Notes under the pieces: generated by a model
Databases searched by the model: none
What the model was told of the DNA's origin: nothing
Seen by the model: the letters and a program-made list of their open reading frames with translations, nothing else
Position numbers and translations under genes: made by a program
NCBI RefSeq assembly: GCF_033115175.1
Contig: NC_084833.1
Coordinates: 56,382,716-56,446,715, forward strand
Direction: 5' to 3'
DNA length: 64,000 bases
Origin: Lepus europaeus
Lineage: Eukaryota > Chordata > Mammalia > Lagomorpha > Leporidae
Part shown: positions 27,901 through 36,129 of the stretch, in pieces
Layout of the letters: the number at the start of each line of letters is the position of its first letter
Numbering within the stretch: the stretch's first letter is position 1

Positions 27901-30900
27901 GAGAGGGAAAGGTTGGCACACTGGGGCAGAGGGCATGGCTGAGGGCGCAGGGCCTGACACTGTACAAGATGGCAGGATTGAGAACCCAGTGGAAGACTTG
28001 GCCTGAAGGGAGAAGGATGCTTCTTCCTTTGCAGTAGCCAAAAGTGTGCAGGTGTGGGTGTCTCGCTATGGAAAAAGATAAGAAATTGAGCTTCCTGGCT
28101 GCTGGCTGTGCTTCCTCTGGAGGGGAAGGCTAGGCCGTCTTGGTGGTCTGTAGAGTTTGGGAAGAGAGACAAAGTCGAGGATGAGTTCCTCTGAGAAGCG
28201 CTGACCCATCCAGCGAGGGACCAGTTCAGGTGTGGCCGGGAGAAGGCAGCTGATGGGAATGAGCCGGGGCCCTCAGGGAGGGGTGAAGAAGGATGAGGAG
28301 GGGGTGTTGAGGGTGCAGCTGCAGGAAGCTTGGCCAGCAAGCTGGGAAAACAATGTCGGGACTGGAGGTGCCAGAGCGGTTGGGGAGCTGGTTTAGGAGG
28401 GATAAGAAAAGAGCTAGGCAGACAACAAACGCTCGTCTGAATGTCTACATTTATGGTTTCAGAAGTGGAGGTGCTGAGGAGGCTGGTAATGGCCGTGAGG
28501 TGCCTGGCAGAAATGATGGAAGAAGTTGGAGCTATTCTTGGCAGTCGAGAACTCAAAAAACAATGGGGGGGGGGGGGGGCTGTGTGAGGAGTGGGACAGG
28601 CAAGGAGAGACGGGCTCTTGATGACACGTCTCTCTTTGTCCAAGAATCCATCCCAAGCAGCGGGTTCTCTAACTTGGTGGAATTAATTCAGTCATTTAGA
28701 CAGGAGTTAAGCTCCCTGCTACATGCCATGCTGTGTCAGCTGCAGAGAAGAGGGCACTAGAGGAAAAGTCCTCTTCCTAGTTCATCCTGCGGTCATTTTT
28801 TAATCCCCTGGTATATTTCCTTCTTTATGTATGGGGGTGGGGACAAGGCGTGAACCCCTGTTTGCTCGAATGGGGCACTGGGGCAGAAGCCCAGGGCTAC
28901 CCTCAGCCTGGGGGAAGGAGGAAGGAAATAACACCAGAGCTTCTGGCTTTTCCAGAGAGGCCAAGGTTCAGGAATGAAGCTGCCCCTCACTTGTTCCCAT
29001 CACAGCCTCAGTGCCTCTGAGTCCCATGGTTCTAGATGTTTCCTTGAGTCCCTAGTGAAAGGACCCAGCAGCTGGCACTACTGGGCTGTGGCGTCCCCCG
29101 TGGGCCCTGCCTGCTGCCTCTGCCAGCCACGTTAATGGTCAGCCAGTAAAGCCCCTAACAGAGCTTGCACCACAGGTTTATTTTCCAGCGGGGTCCCACC
29201 CGGCCCGCTCCCAGCTCAGCCTTTTCTTTGCCACCCCCCCACCCCGCCCCATCCCCAACTCAGCTCCGGTGGGGCTGTGAATACAGCCATTGTTGCCTGT
29301 GGTTGCAGCTGCCTCTGAGCGCATTCCAGACCATTCTGGGAGGAAAATAGCCCAGGCTGCTGTTCTTGGCCTGCTCAGCATTCGAGTTCTGCCAGGCTTG
29401 GCTCTTAAAAAAGCTCTGCTTCCTACCTGGGGTCTGCCCGAGACCCAAGAGGGGTGGGCCAGGGTGGGTCCAGCCAGCCTGGGTTCTGTGGCTTGTGTCT
29501 GAGGTTCTCCACAAGCCCTTTGTCCCTCTCTCCTTGTTCGGATGTGTGTGGTTGTGGTGGAGGTGAGGGACTAGTCCCCCTACTCATTTGCTCCAGGAGT
29601 TGTCCCAAGCTTGTGTCTCCCTAGTCTCGGACCCGTGGCAGGGATTGTGGAGAGTAGTGTGTCCCCACTCAGAGAGCCCTTCCCAGGGTCTTGCTCAGAC
29701 CACTGTCCTAGGAGTGTGGGGAGCTGCTGTCCCCTGGGAAGGGGCCATCCGGGCCAGGGCACCTGTGTCTCTTGTCCAGGCCCAGCACTATTTCAGGTGT
29801 CTGTGAGGTGGCAGGACAGCCAGGTGAGGCACTGGCTGACAAGAACTTGGGAACACTCCGGAAGTCCCTTAAGAAAAGAAGGTTTCTTCTGCCATGGAAG
29901 GGACCCGTGTTCTCACACACGAGAATCCCCTGCTGGAGCTGTGCAGGCAGCACCCAGGGCTTTCATGGTTGATGGTGGGGCCCACACATACGGTAGGAAA
30001 GGCAGGCCGGAAAAGGAGCTGGGCTCTGTGCCTCTGTGCCCTCAGCTGTATTATGGGCCCTAAGAGAGGGCTGGACTCTGCCCCTGACTTGAGGGGCCAG
30101 GGCAGGCACATCTCCTGCATTCCTTGGCACCACGCGAGCCCTCAGCACACAGGGGGCACACGCCCACTTCTGTCCATCCTGGCTGGCACTATAGGGGTTG
30201 TTCTCCCTGTGTCCCCTTGGTCCTTCAGCTCAGCAGCCAGACCAAAAGACCGGTGACCCCCTCTAGACCTGCAGCTACTTTGGAGCCTGAGAGAGCAGAT
30301 AGGCTGGGCTTCTCAGCCAGACAAGGAGGGTATTGGCCGCCTCACCTTCTGATCTCTCTGCACTCCCTCCTCACTCAGCACTATTTTCAGTTAGGAGACA
30401 AATGAGTGGAAAGTGAGAGGACAGAACAGAAGTAACCCTGGGCCAGGAGACAGCCAGACTGGTGTGTTCCAGCTCTGGCACTTACGAGCCAGCTAGCCCT
30501 GGGTATCGCTGACCCCAGCTGTGAAATGTGAAGTTGGCAATGACCTCTGTGGATTTGGAATCAACTCCTGCCCATTTCACCCTCTGTGCTCCCTGAGCTG
30601 GTCCTCCCACCCCACGGCCTCTGTGCATCCCGGCTGCCCTTGGGGATATGCGAATGAGTCCCTTGTGTGCTCTGGTGTTGTGGCATGCCTTCATGTTTGT
30701 AAGTTGAGTTCCCAAACAGGGTAGTGAGAGTGTCCTTGAGGCCTTGAGCACTGGGCACCTGGGGGCTTCACCATTCCACAGGGTCTGACCTGGACCCCTT
30801 GAGCCCCATTGGTATTTTTGTTGCACTGGAGGGTTTAGCATCCAAGGATGTCCTTAGCCCCCAGCAAGCTGTGACCACTCTTCCCCGGAGGTGCTGGGCC

Positions 30901-33900
30901 TGGGTTCAGGTGCTGTGTCTCTCTCTGTCCACCAGTACCCTGTCCAGCTGTTCCCATGCCGTGGTGGCCTTGCTCTACCCCTTCTCCTGGCAGCACACCT
31001 TCATTCCTGTTCTCCCGGCCTCCATGATTGACATTGTGTGCTGTCCCACCCCCTTTCTGGTCGGCCTGCTCTCCAGCTCCCTGCCCAAACTGAAGGAGCT
31101 ACCTGTGGAGGAGGTGGGCCGCCTGGGACCCAGCTGGGGGTGGGGGTGGAGAGGGGAGGAAGGGTGGCAGAGAAATCCTGGGAGGGAAGGGCAGTGGGGG
31201 AAGGCAGAGAGGCTGCTGGGATGTATTTGTGGCCTCTGGGCTGCTCTCCCTGGGAGGTCTTTCTTGCTAACCTGGGAGGTTAATCTTGCTGTCTGGCCCT
31301 GGGGACCTGGGAGGTGCGGAGGCCTGGGAGGGGACACTGCAGGACTCATATCCTAAATCTCACTGCTAATGACTCCTTTTCTCAGGCACTGATGGTGAAT
31401 CTGGGATCAGACCGATTCATCCGACAGGTGAGTGGCACACCTGCCCTAGGGTGGGTGCTCAGGAGACCCAGGTGCTCTACACCATCTTCACACTCTGGGT
31501 TCCGTACTCACAGAATCCACAGGGCCTGAGGACCCTTCACTTCAACAGGATCCGCCCTTCTGGTTGGCATTGTCAGCCTCTGGCGTTGTCAGCTTCTGGG
31601 AGGCAGTGTGGGAATGCAAGAACCTGGCCTGGCAGTCCAGACTTGACCTCTGGCCCCCGCCACCTTTGAGCCATGTGGTCTTGGACAGGTCTCTGAATTT
31701 CTCTGAACCAGGGCTCTCCTCTCTAAAGCAGTGATGCTGATAACATGTGCGTGAAACGTGGAACATGGCTGGGGGATGATGACATAAACAACTGCCTGGC
31801 AGTGACTGTTGTCAACCACCAAAGCTTCGGTCAGTCATGGAAATCCTCCTGGCTCTCTGCAGAGGAGCACAGCCCAGTGCCAGGCCTCTGGGAGTGGACT
31901 CTGGGTACACACCACTGACACAGCTAAGGACCGTGGGGTGCAAGGTGCTGAGTTGAAGGGCAGCCTGACCTCGTCCCCAAGACACAGGCCAGGCCACAGC
32001 CTCTGGGGAGCTGGCAGTGCAGGCACTGGGGAGACTCCATGAGGGTGTTGGAATAAGAACCCCTGGCTGGCCCTGGCCACCTGTGCCTCAGTTTTCTCAT
32101 CTTAAAATGAAGTTGATAATAGTATCAGGGCTATTAGGAGAATGAAATGAGATTATGTATTTAAGCGCTTCCAAAAGGACTTAGCAGCTAGCAAATGCTC
32201 ATCCATGTCCACTGTGGTTATCATCATTTCTCCTGCAGATGGATGATGAGGACACGTTGTTACCTAGGAAGTTACAGGCGGCTCTGGAGCAGGCTCTAGA
32301 GAGGAAGAACGAACTAATCTCCCAGGACTCGGACAGCGACTCTGACGATGGTGAGGGAGGCGTGCCTGGCTGGAGTCGGCTCTGGGCCCAGACAGCTTCT
32401 GCTCTCAGTCTGGCCTTGTTTCTGCGCACCAGACCCTCTCTAGCTGCCGAGGGCCCAGGTTTGGGAACTCACTCTAGTACTCCTACCCCAGCTTTGGGAA
32501 GGAAGAGCCAAAAGGTGGCATCCACTACGACCCTTCTTGCTAACTGATCTTCCCTCTCAGGCCATTGGGAGATGGAGAGCACCTCCTTTTCCTGGGAGGC
32601 CAGGTCCATCACTTTGGGTGAGGGATGTGGGGACAGTAGGGCCCTGATCTCAGATTTCTGTTTCATTCACCTGGCAGGGATTTGCCAGCTTCTGTGTTCA
32701 GAGTTTGCGAGCCCCGGGAGCTCTTGGGCTTGTTCCACGCCCATGAGCACGAGAGTCAGAGTTTCAAGAACAGATGAGCGGTGCCGACAGGAAGTTTTCT
32801 TGGGAAGAGGGAGGCTATGCTGCCAGGGACTGGGGACGCCTTGCAAACCCTTGACCTGAACCTCAGAGATTCTCTTTTCCTTCTCAGAATGTAATACCCT
32901 CAATGGGCTGGTGTCGGAGGTGTTCATCCGGTTCTTCGTGGAGACCGTCGGGCACTACTCCCTCTTTCTGACGCAGAGTGAGAAGGGGGAGCGGGCCTTT
33001 CAGCGCGAGGCCTTCCGCAAGTCTGTGGCCTCCAAGAGCATCCGGCGTTTTCTTGAGGTTTTTATGGAGTCGCAGATGTTTGCTGGCTTCATCCAAGACA
33101 GGGAGCTGAGGAAGTGCCGTGCAAAGGGTAAGGCCAGGGGGCTCAGGTGGGGAGCTTCAGGCCTTCTCCACTTTTTTTGCCACCCACAGGCCTGATTAAG
33201 TGGGCTCTATGATGGAAGCTGCAGGGTATCATGGAGGACCAGGCCTCTTTTTTTTTTTTTTTTTTTAAGATTTATTTATTCATTTGAAAGAGTTACACAC
33301 AAACAGAAGGAGAGGCAGAGAGAGAGAGAGGTCTTCCATCCGCTGGTTCACTCTCCAGTTGGCCACAATGGCCAGACCTGTGTCGATCTGAAGCTAGGAG
33401 CATCTTTCAGGTCTCCCACGCAGGTGCAGGGCCATTTTCTACTGCTTTTCCAGGCCACAGCAGAGAGCTGGATCAGAAGTGGAGCAGCTGGGACTTGAAC
33501 CAGCGCCCATATAGGATGCCGGCACTGCAGGCGGCGGCTTTACCTGCTACGCCACAGTGCTGGCCCCGGCTAGGCCTCTTAACACCCCTTTTCTTCTCAT
33601 AGAAACTTCCAAGGGAGTGTCTTTCTTCTTCTATTCCAATAAATGCTCTCGCAAAGCAGGGCACAGGCTGGTGCCATGTGCCCAAGAACGGGAGTCATTG
33701 GCTGCCTATCCCCTCCTCAGATGCCCTTCTTAGTCAAAGGACCAGACTGAGCAATTTCAGGTTGTTCTGAGAACCTAGGGGTTGTGCAGTCCCTCGGAGA
33801 GGATTGAGCAAGCTCTCCTAAGTTGGTGGCCATCCCCATTCAAGGCAGATGATTACATTATCGTGCTATTTCATCAGCTTCACTCTAGTTTTTCCATTTC

Positions 33901-35418
33901 ATCAAGATCTGTCTAACCCCAGGGCTATCTCTCCTGTCCACTGATACTATCCATTTGGGTAACAGATCTTTTTGGAACAACATAAAGCACCCTAGGGACA
34001 GGCATTTGGCATAGTGGTTAAGAGGCTGCTTGCAATGCCTACATCCCATATTGGAGTGCCTGGGTTTGCATCCTGGCTCCACTTCTAATTGCAACTTCCT
34101 GCTCATGCACATCCTACAAGGCAGCCAGTGATGGCTCAGGTGTTGAGTCCCTGCCGCCAATGTGGGAGAGCTGGATTGAGTTCCTCGTTTCTGCCTTTGG
34201 CTTTTATGGACATTTGGGGAATGCACCAGTGTGTGGGAGATCTGTCTGTCTCTCTCTCTTTCTCCCTGTCTCTTTCCCTTTGAAGTAAAATGTTTTCGTC
34301 TGGTTTTTTTTTTTTTTTTTTTTAAAGTGGTCTAAAGAAGCCAGAAGTGTGTAGTCAGGGCAGCTCTGAGATGAGTGGCATCATCACTTGAAGGTGGCTC
34401 AGGACTGTCACTGGGAGGCAGGGCATTGGCGGTCTTCCTGCTGTTCAGCGCGAACACTTGTGAGATGTCACCAGCGACAGTTCTGATGCATCAGCATGAA
34501 TGCTAATACAACGTTCTAACACAGTAAAATCCCAGATGCTTGATTTTTCCTCTTTTAGCATCTGTGCCCCATGGTCCTGGTCAGAGGCCTCCCCTTCCCT
34601 CCCTCCAGTGACTGTCCTCTGACCTGCTCGTCTTCTCCTCTTTCCCAGGCCTCTTTGAGCAGCGAGTGGAGCAGTATTTGGAGGAACTCCCAGACACTGA
34701 GCAGAGTGGGATGAATAAGTTTCTCCGAGGTTTGGGTGAGTAGCCATGTTACGGATGAGATGGATGGCCAGCAACAGGGGAGAAGCTAGAGGATCTATGT
34801 CCCAGAATCCCCCAAGTCAGCACCAGCAGGTATTTATAAAGGGGCTGTAAAGAGAATAGGAGATCCCTTGGTGAAGACAGTGTTCCAAGCCAATGCTCCA
34901 GTGGCATTTAGCACGATATTTACCAAATTGCAGAACAAAGAGGAACTACAGATTCTCACATAGCTCAGCTCTTTGTGGGTGCATTCCTTCCTAAGGGAAT
35001 GTGAGGGCTGTTGGGGCCCTAAGCTTTCCACCAGACTATAAGGGGTCCACAAAAGTAGCAGCGCCAGAGCAGCGCCCTTCCTGCAAAGCCCCACGCCCTT
35101 CAAGGAGCTCAGCCAGCTAGATCACTGGATCATAGCATGCCTCAGTTTGAAATGAAATTAAGGCCAAAGAGGTTAGGTGGCTTGCTCAGGGCCACACAGT
35201 GATTAACTTAGCACCCTGATTGGAGTGCTTTCACTCCCCTGGATCAGATCTGCCACAGCTGTAATCCAGTCTTTCTAGTCCTTAGGCTTCTATCGAGAGG
35301 GTTAGGGTTGCAGGAAGGACCCGAAGGGGAGGTTGGAAGAGATGACATTTGAAGCATTCTCACTTCTGCCCTCTGGCCCACAGGCAACAAAATGAAGTTC
35401 CTCCACAAGAAGAATTAA
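776..35418 (+). CDS. DENND2B: DENND2B (ST5), DENN-domain Rab GEF; 5'-incomplete, spliced from 18 coding exons
   Basis: Exons: 776-2017, 4677-4813, 13460-13605, 15168-15383, 16265-16361, 16964-17008, 17906-18090, 19437-19546, 19762-19831, 22773-22850, 23391-23531, 27576-27724, 30936-31113, 31386-31427, 32239-32350, 32888-33127, 34649-34735, 35384-35418. Every intron is GT-AG and all phases join, giving 1102 residues after a split first codon. I recognise the product as DENND2B (human about 1137 residues); the first ~27 codons lie upstream. The N-terminal half is disordered and Ser/Pro-rich, with a proline-rich SH3-ligand stretch and two YED[IV] tyrosine motifs. The C-terminal half holds uDENN, cDENN and dDENN (about residues 645-1080). 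Known for the family: nucleotide exchange on Rab GTPases (Rab9, Rab13 and Rab10 are reported for this member) and, for ST5 isoforms, ERK signalling and tumour suppression in HeLa hybrids. Shorter p82/p70 isoforms are known in human; their promoters are not identifiable here. Residue numbers in the exon entries count from the first whole codon in this window. Confidence 0.97.
3060..3290 (-). mobile_element. LINE-2 remnant
   Basis: CCTGCAGTGCACCAAGCCTT and the following TGAAGGACTTCATGGTCT follow the reverse-strand L2 end pattern. Confidence 0.5.
3727..3752 (+). repeat. Poly-A run (26 nt)
   Basis: An uninterrupted A-run after CAAGAC without a recognisable SINE or retrocopy in front of it. Confidence 0.9.
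4340..4440 (+). mobile_element. MIR remnant
   Basis: AAATCTCCTCATCTGAAAAA TGG, then AATGAGATAATGCCTGG: the MIR core. Confidence 0.5.
4677..4813 (+). CDS. DENND2B: DENND2B coding exon b
   Basis: Acceptor ATCCACAG, donor GTAAGC. It begins with the K-S-F-E-F-E-D stretch and ends at the first tyrosine motif, NAYEDIVG. Phase 2 in, phase 1 out. Confidence 0.95.
5891..6227 (+). mobile_element. CSINE (young), 5'-truncated
   Basis: It starts inside the tRNA-like head (TTGCGGCGCCGGCACACC) and runs to the CTGCCTGTC end plus an (AAAAAT)n tail. AAAAAATTATT occurs on both sides, fitting a target-site duplication. Confidence 0.85.
6229..6538 (+). mobile_element. CSINE (old type)
   Basis: CACCGGCATCTTGTATGGGT through CTTTCAAATAAGTTAATAAA; follows the young copy head-to-tail, which probably inserted at its 5' end. 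Confidence 0.75.
6540..6828 (-). mobile_element. CSINE (old, diverged)
   Basis: Reverse-strand order: GAGAGACAGAGTGAAAG, the TTCACTCCCCAAATG box, and AACTGCTGGGCCGGATGGCA at the head end. Confidence 0.6.
7397..8157. repeat. Imperfect long inverted repeat in DENND2B intron
   Basis: The left arm (about 7394-7575) and the reverse complement of the right arm (about 7985-8159) align over about 170 nt at roughly 70-75% by eye. They share an 18-nt identical block AAGGAAGATGCCCCAACT and a 9-nt GAAGCATCC block, with a spacer near 400 nt. It could be two copies of an unrecognised repeat in opposite orientation or an inverted duplication. Confidence 0.6.
9605..9654 (+). repeat. (TC)n microsatellite, about 25 units
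   Basis: Pure TC dinucleotide run in DENND2B intron; no SINE body attached. Confidence 0.95.
10671..10973 (+). mobile_element. CSINE (old type)
   Basis: GGGGCCGGTGCTGTGGC head to CTTTCAAATAAATAAGTAAA and an A-run. Confidence 0.85.
11132..11164 (+). repeat. (TGCC)n tetranucleotide repeat, about 8 units
   Basis: Pure TGCC units followed by a pyrimidine-rich stretch. Confidence 0.95.
12790..12910 (-). mobile_element. LINE-2 remnant
   Basis: TTACTGAGCACAAGCTACTT ... AAGCACTGTTCTGG ... AATGAACAAGGACAAAAATC is the reverse L2 3' end. Confidence 0.6.
13379..13402 (+). repeat. Short (GT)n tract, interrupted
   Basis: GCGGGTGTGTGTGTGTGTGC just upstream of the polypyrimidine tract of the exon c acceptor. 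Confidence 0.8.
13460..13605 (+). CDS. DENND2B: DENND2B coding exon c
   Basis: Acceptor CTCTGCAG, donor GTAATG. It encodes the second tyrosine motif (NPYEDVDLK) and the S-L-D-S-L-H-R-M-W-S stretch. It follows the largest intron in the window (8.6 kb). Confidence 0.95.
13606..15167 (+). other. DENND2B intron c-d
   Basis: 1.6 kb of unique-looking intron; no repeat or gene recognised. Confidence 0.7.
15168..15383 (+). CDS. DENND2B: DENND2B coding exon d
   Basis: Acceptor ATGCCAG, donor GTAGCC. 72 whole codons (residues 509-580): basic RLPRLPKRHSHDD followed by the Ser-rich LSLPSSPSS region and SSRRARRIPK. Phase 0 at both ends, so it could be skipped without a frameshift. Confidence 0.95.
16265..16361 (+). 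CDS. DENND2B: DENND2B coding exon e
   Basis: Acceptor CTCACACAG, donor GTAGGC. It encodes LVQRINSIYSAKRGKKRLKK and a serine-rich SMSSIETASLR end; strongly basic, a possible localisation signal (inference). Confidence 0.94.
16964..17008 (+). CDS. DENND2B: DENND2B coding exon f (45-nt acidic exon)
   Basis: Acceptor CTTTTCCAG, donor GTGAGG. Only 45 nt, encoding the acidic ENSESESDSDDRFK stretch that looks like casein kinase 2 target sites. It enters and leaves in phase 1, so skipping would keep the frame. Confidence 0.93.
17906..18090 (+). CDS. DENND2B: DENND2B coding exon g (start of uDENN)
   Basis: Acceptor CCCCCAG, donor GTGAGA. It encodes the lead-in AHTQRLVHIQSMLKRAPSY and the first strand of uDENN, LFEYFVVVSLRKK, ending VSYQFPK. 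Confidence 0.96.
18330..18500. mobile_element. Old LINE-1 3'-region fragment
   Basis: CACTTTATTGAGATGGAAAT, AATTCAGTGGTTTGTAGTAT and TAATCAATTTCACATTTTTA resemble a widespread mammalian L1 3' sequence. Confidence 0.5.
18530..18848 (-). mobile_element. CSINE (old type)
   Basis: Reverse strand, from TTTGAAAGGCAGAGTTACAG to the AATGCCAGCC head. Confidence 0.8.
18887..18931 (+). repeat. (TC)n microsatellite, about 22 units
   Basis: Pure TC run beginning shortly after a reverse-strand CSINE. Confidence 0.95.
19000..19262 (+). mobile_element. LINE-2 3' end
   Basis: GGTCTGGGACCTTGTCTGCT ... GTGCTCAGTAGGCACTCACT, GAATGAATGAGTG match the L2 3' terminus. Confidence 0.6.
19437..19546 (+). CDS. DENND2B: DENND2B coding exon h (uDENN)
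   Basis: Acceptor TCTGCAG, donor GTAAGA. It encodes LDRPTKQMREAEERLKAIP and the CFPDAKDW motif typical of the upstream DENN domain. Confidence 0.95.
19762..19831 (+). CDS. DENND2B: DENND2B coding exon i (uDENN)
   Basis: Acceptor GTTCCAG, donor GTGAGC. It encodes SETFSFVLTGEDGSRRFGYC, the uDENN core strand and turn, and ends after RRLL. Confidence 0.95.
19869..19893 (+). repeat. (GT)n microsatellite, about 12 units
   Basis: Pure GT run about 40 nt downstream of the exon i donor. Confidence 0.95.
20545..20660 (-). mobile_element. LINE-2 remnant
   Basis: ATTCATTCATTCAGGAACAC ... GGCCCCACACTGAAGGCAC, reverse L2 end. Confidence 0.45.
20700..20875 (-). mobile_element. MIR-family remnant
   Basis: ATTGAGACTCAGAGGTTCAG then GACTTGCCCAAGGTCACACA, a hallmark of MIR-type repeats. 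Confidence 0.5.
21786..22135 (-). mobile_element. CSINE (young) with a perfect duplication
   Basis: Poly-T, GACAGGCAGAGTGGACAG, through to the GCCGTGGTGCCGGCC head. CAGCTTGGAATTTTTT flanks both sides (21775-21790 and 22136-22151), marking the insertion. Lies in DENND2B intron 9 as numbered here (between exons i and j), interrupting a MIR. Confidence 0.9.
22773..22850 (+). CDS. DENND2B: DENND2B coding exon j
   Basis: Acceptor CGGCCCAG, donor GTAAGA. 26 codons: PSGKGPRLPEVYCVISRLGC then FGLFSK, the end of uDENN. Phase 0 both ends. Confidence 0.95.
23391..23531 (+). CDS. DENND2B: DENND2B coding exon k (uDENN-cDENN link)
   Basis: Acceptor GGGCACAG, donor GTAGGG. 47 codons, VLDEVERRRGISAALVYPF through GKTIKVKTFLPGAGNE. 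Phase 0 both ends. Confidence 0.95.
23830..24055. mobile_element. Unclassified interspersed repeat, possibly DNA-transposon derived
   Basis: GGTGGGGAGCCTTTATTTTG CCAAGGGCCACG at one end and GGCCAGACGCTCCCCACTCC at the other form short inverted ends (TGGGGAG / CTCCCCA). It looks like a repeat seen in several mammals, but I cannot name it. Confidence 0.35.
24180..24880 (-). mobile_element. LINE-2 remnant, about 0.7 kb
   Basis: GTCAGGGAAGACCTCTGAGA, TTAAGGATTTTGGATTTTTT, GGCTCTGGCTGCTTCATAGA and ACATGTTAAGTTTGAGACAT occur in the order expected for a reverse-strand L2. Confidence 0.6.
25380..25703 (-). mobile_element. CSINE, full length, with 14-bp duplication
   Basis: Reverse-strand element from the poly-T to CCACGGTGCCAGCCCC; GCTTTGGTTGTCTC repeats at 25361-25374 and 25704-25717. 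Confidence 0.88.
27576..27724 (+). CDS. DENND2B: DENND2B coding exon l (cDENN)
   Basis: Acceptor CTCCTGCAG, donor GTAGGG. It encodes the cDENN core LFTCLSVRQLIRIFASLLLE and RRVIFVADKL, the signature of the central DENN module. Confidence 0.96.
27846..27880 (+). repeat. (GT)n microsatellite with T interruptions
   Basis: GT units broken twice by TTGT. Confidence 0.9.
28565..28580 (+). repeat. G16 homopolymer
   Basis: Sixteen consecutive G after CAAT; possible quadruplex former or an assembly-uncertain length. Confidence 0.85.
28670..28760 (-). mobile_element. LINE-2 remnant
   Basis: AATTCAGTCATTTAGACAGG then CCCTGCTACATGCCATGCTG, reverse L2 end pattern. Confidence 0.4.
30936..31113 (+). CDS. 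DENND2B: DENND2B coding exon m (cDENN)
   Basis: Acceptor GTCCACCAG, donor GTGGGC. It encodes LLYPFSWQHTFIPVLP and SMIDIVCCPTPFLVGL, the most conserved cDENN motifs. Confidence 0.96.
31386..31427 (+). CDS. DENND2B: DENND2B coding exon n (42 nt)
   Basis: Acceptor TTCTCAG, donor GTGAGT. 14 codons, ALMVNLGSDRFIRQ. Phase 0 both ends; separated from exon m by a short G-rich intron. Confidence 0.93.
31640..31810 (+). mobile_element. MIR remnant
   Basis: TGAGCCATGTGGTCTTGGAC, TCTCTGAATTTCTCTGAACC and ACAACTGCCTGGCAGTGAC follow MIR order. Confidence 0.45.
32085..32215 (+). mobile_element. MIR remnant
   Basis: CCTCAGTTTTCTCATCTTAA, GAGATTATGTATTTAAGCGC; MIR core directly upstream of DENND2B exon o. 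Confidence 0.55.
32239..32350 (+). CDS. DENND2B: DENND2B coding exon o
   Basis: Acceptor TCCTGCAG, donor GTGAGG. It encodes MDDEDTLLPRKLQAALEQAL and ends in the acidic SQDSDSDSDD cluster, between cDENN and dDENN. Confidence 0.95.
32888..33127 (+). CDS. DENND2B: DENND2B coding exon p (dDENN)
   Basis: Acceptor CTTCTCAG, donor GTAAGG. It encodes the downstream DENN domain: VSEVFIRFFVETVGHYSLFL, then the basic helix KSVASKSIRRFLEVF and MESQMFAGFIQDRE. Confidence 0.96.
33247..33570 (-). mobile_element. CSINE (old type), full length
   Basis: Poly-T then AAGATTTATTTATT to GCCACAGTGCTGGCCCC. Duplication AGGCCTCTT at 33241-33249 and 33572-33580. Confidence 0.85.
33990..34290 (+). mobile_element. Diverged old CSINE
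   Basis: GGCATAGTGGTTAAGAGGCT, CATCCCATATTGGAGTGCC, the CTCATGCACA block and a final CT-rich tract. Confidence 0.6.
34649..34735 (+). CDS. DENND2B: DENND2B coding exon q
   Basis: Acceptor TTTCCCAG, donor GTGAGT. It encodes LFEQRVEQYLEELPDTEQ and the MNKFLRGL stretch, the C-terminal helix after dDENN. Confidence 0.95.
35140..35220 (-). mobile_element. MIR-family remnant
   Basis: AAGAGGTTAGGTGGCTTGCT CAGGGCCACACAG. Confidence 0.4.
35384..35418 (+). CDS. DENND2B: DENND2B terminal coding exon with stop
   Basis: Acceptor GCCCACAG. It encodes the C-terminal tail NKMKFLHKKN and the TAA stop at 35416-35418. Confidence 0.95.
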
Positions 35419-35579
35419 ACTCCTGTCCCGGTAGCAGAGTCCAGTGCCTTGCAGAACCTGCAGCCTGAGGAGAGGGCCCAGCCCAGGACCCTTGGGGCTG
35501 CTTGTGGCTACTCTGTCCCCACAGACCCCATCCTTCAAGCCAGCCCACCTCTGCCTCCACGATATCCCAGGATACTGTT

Positions 35580-35587
35580 TGTAAATA
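35580..35587 (+). promoter_or_regulatory. Pumilio response element in the DENND2B 3'UTR
   Basis: TGTAAATA matches UGUANAUA, the PUM1/PUM2 consensus, and lies in the AT-rich part of the UTR. The motif match is direct; function is inferred. Confidence 0.45.
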
Positions 35588-36129
35588 ATCTGCTGTAAGC
35601 TTTCTTAACTGTTTTGTAACAAGCAAAAAGAATCTGGTAAATATTTGTTTATTCCCAAGGGGCCGGTGCTTTCCTGCCCTGCCTGAGCATGGATGAAGTG
35701 TCACTGGGTGCTGGTGACTGGCCAATTATGTGCAGCTGACTGTCTCGGCCAAACCACTGATCTTTCCTGGAGGCTTTGGCCTGCCTGCCCGTGGCCCCCG
35801 CTGCCAGTCTCGGGTCCTGGAGAGCAGGCGCTGTCTTGTGATGCACAGGAAGACAATTTTTTTTTTAGTCTTTAGATTTTCTATTTTTCCCCTAGGAGCC
35901 CCCCTCTCCTAACCCTCAGTTTTGAAAGGCAGAAGCCAGTCAGTCTCCATTTGCAGCATAGTGCCGAGGCTCTTGGGCCCTTCTGTTCCTCCACCCTCTG
36001 AGATGGTCAGTGAGTCATGGGAAGCCCACCCTCCAGCTCTGCCAGTGCTCTCTGGGCCCAGCTCTGGGTCAGTGGTGGCCATGATGCGGTACAGGGCATC
36101 CCTCCTTCCCACCTTCTACGGGTGTTCTC

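Larger units (their letters stand above)
27725..30935 (+). other. DENND2B intron l-m
   Basis: 3.2 kb with (GT)n, a G16 run and an L2 remnant; MIR-like traces near 30.46-30.56 kb. 28.8-30.4 kb is unremarkable. Confidence 0.65.
33128..34648 (+). other. DENND2B intron p-q
   Basis: Two CSINEs (33247 minus, 33990 plus) and a T-run near 34300; otherwise unrecognised. Confidence 0.7.

Noticed and set aside
27789-28643. 284-codon minus-strand ORF in a DENND2B intron
   Set aside because: Its sequence is low-complexity Ser/Pro/Thr-His from purine-rich DNA and a GT repeat; no domain, no splice or promoter context.
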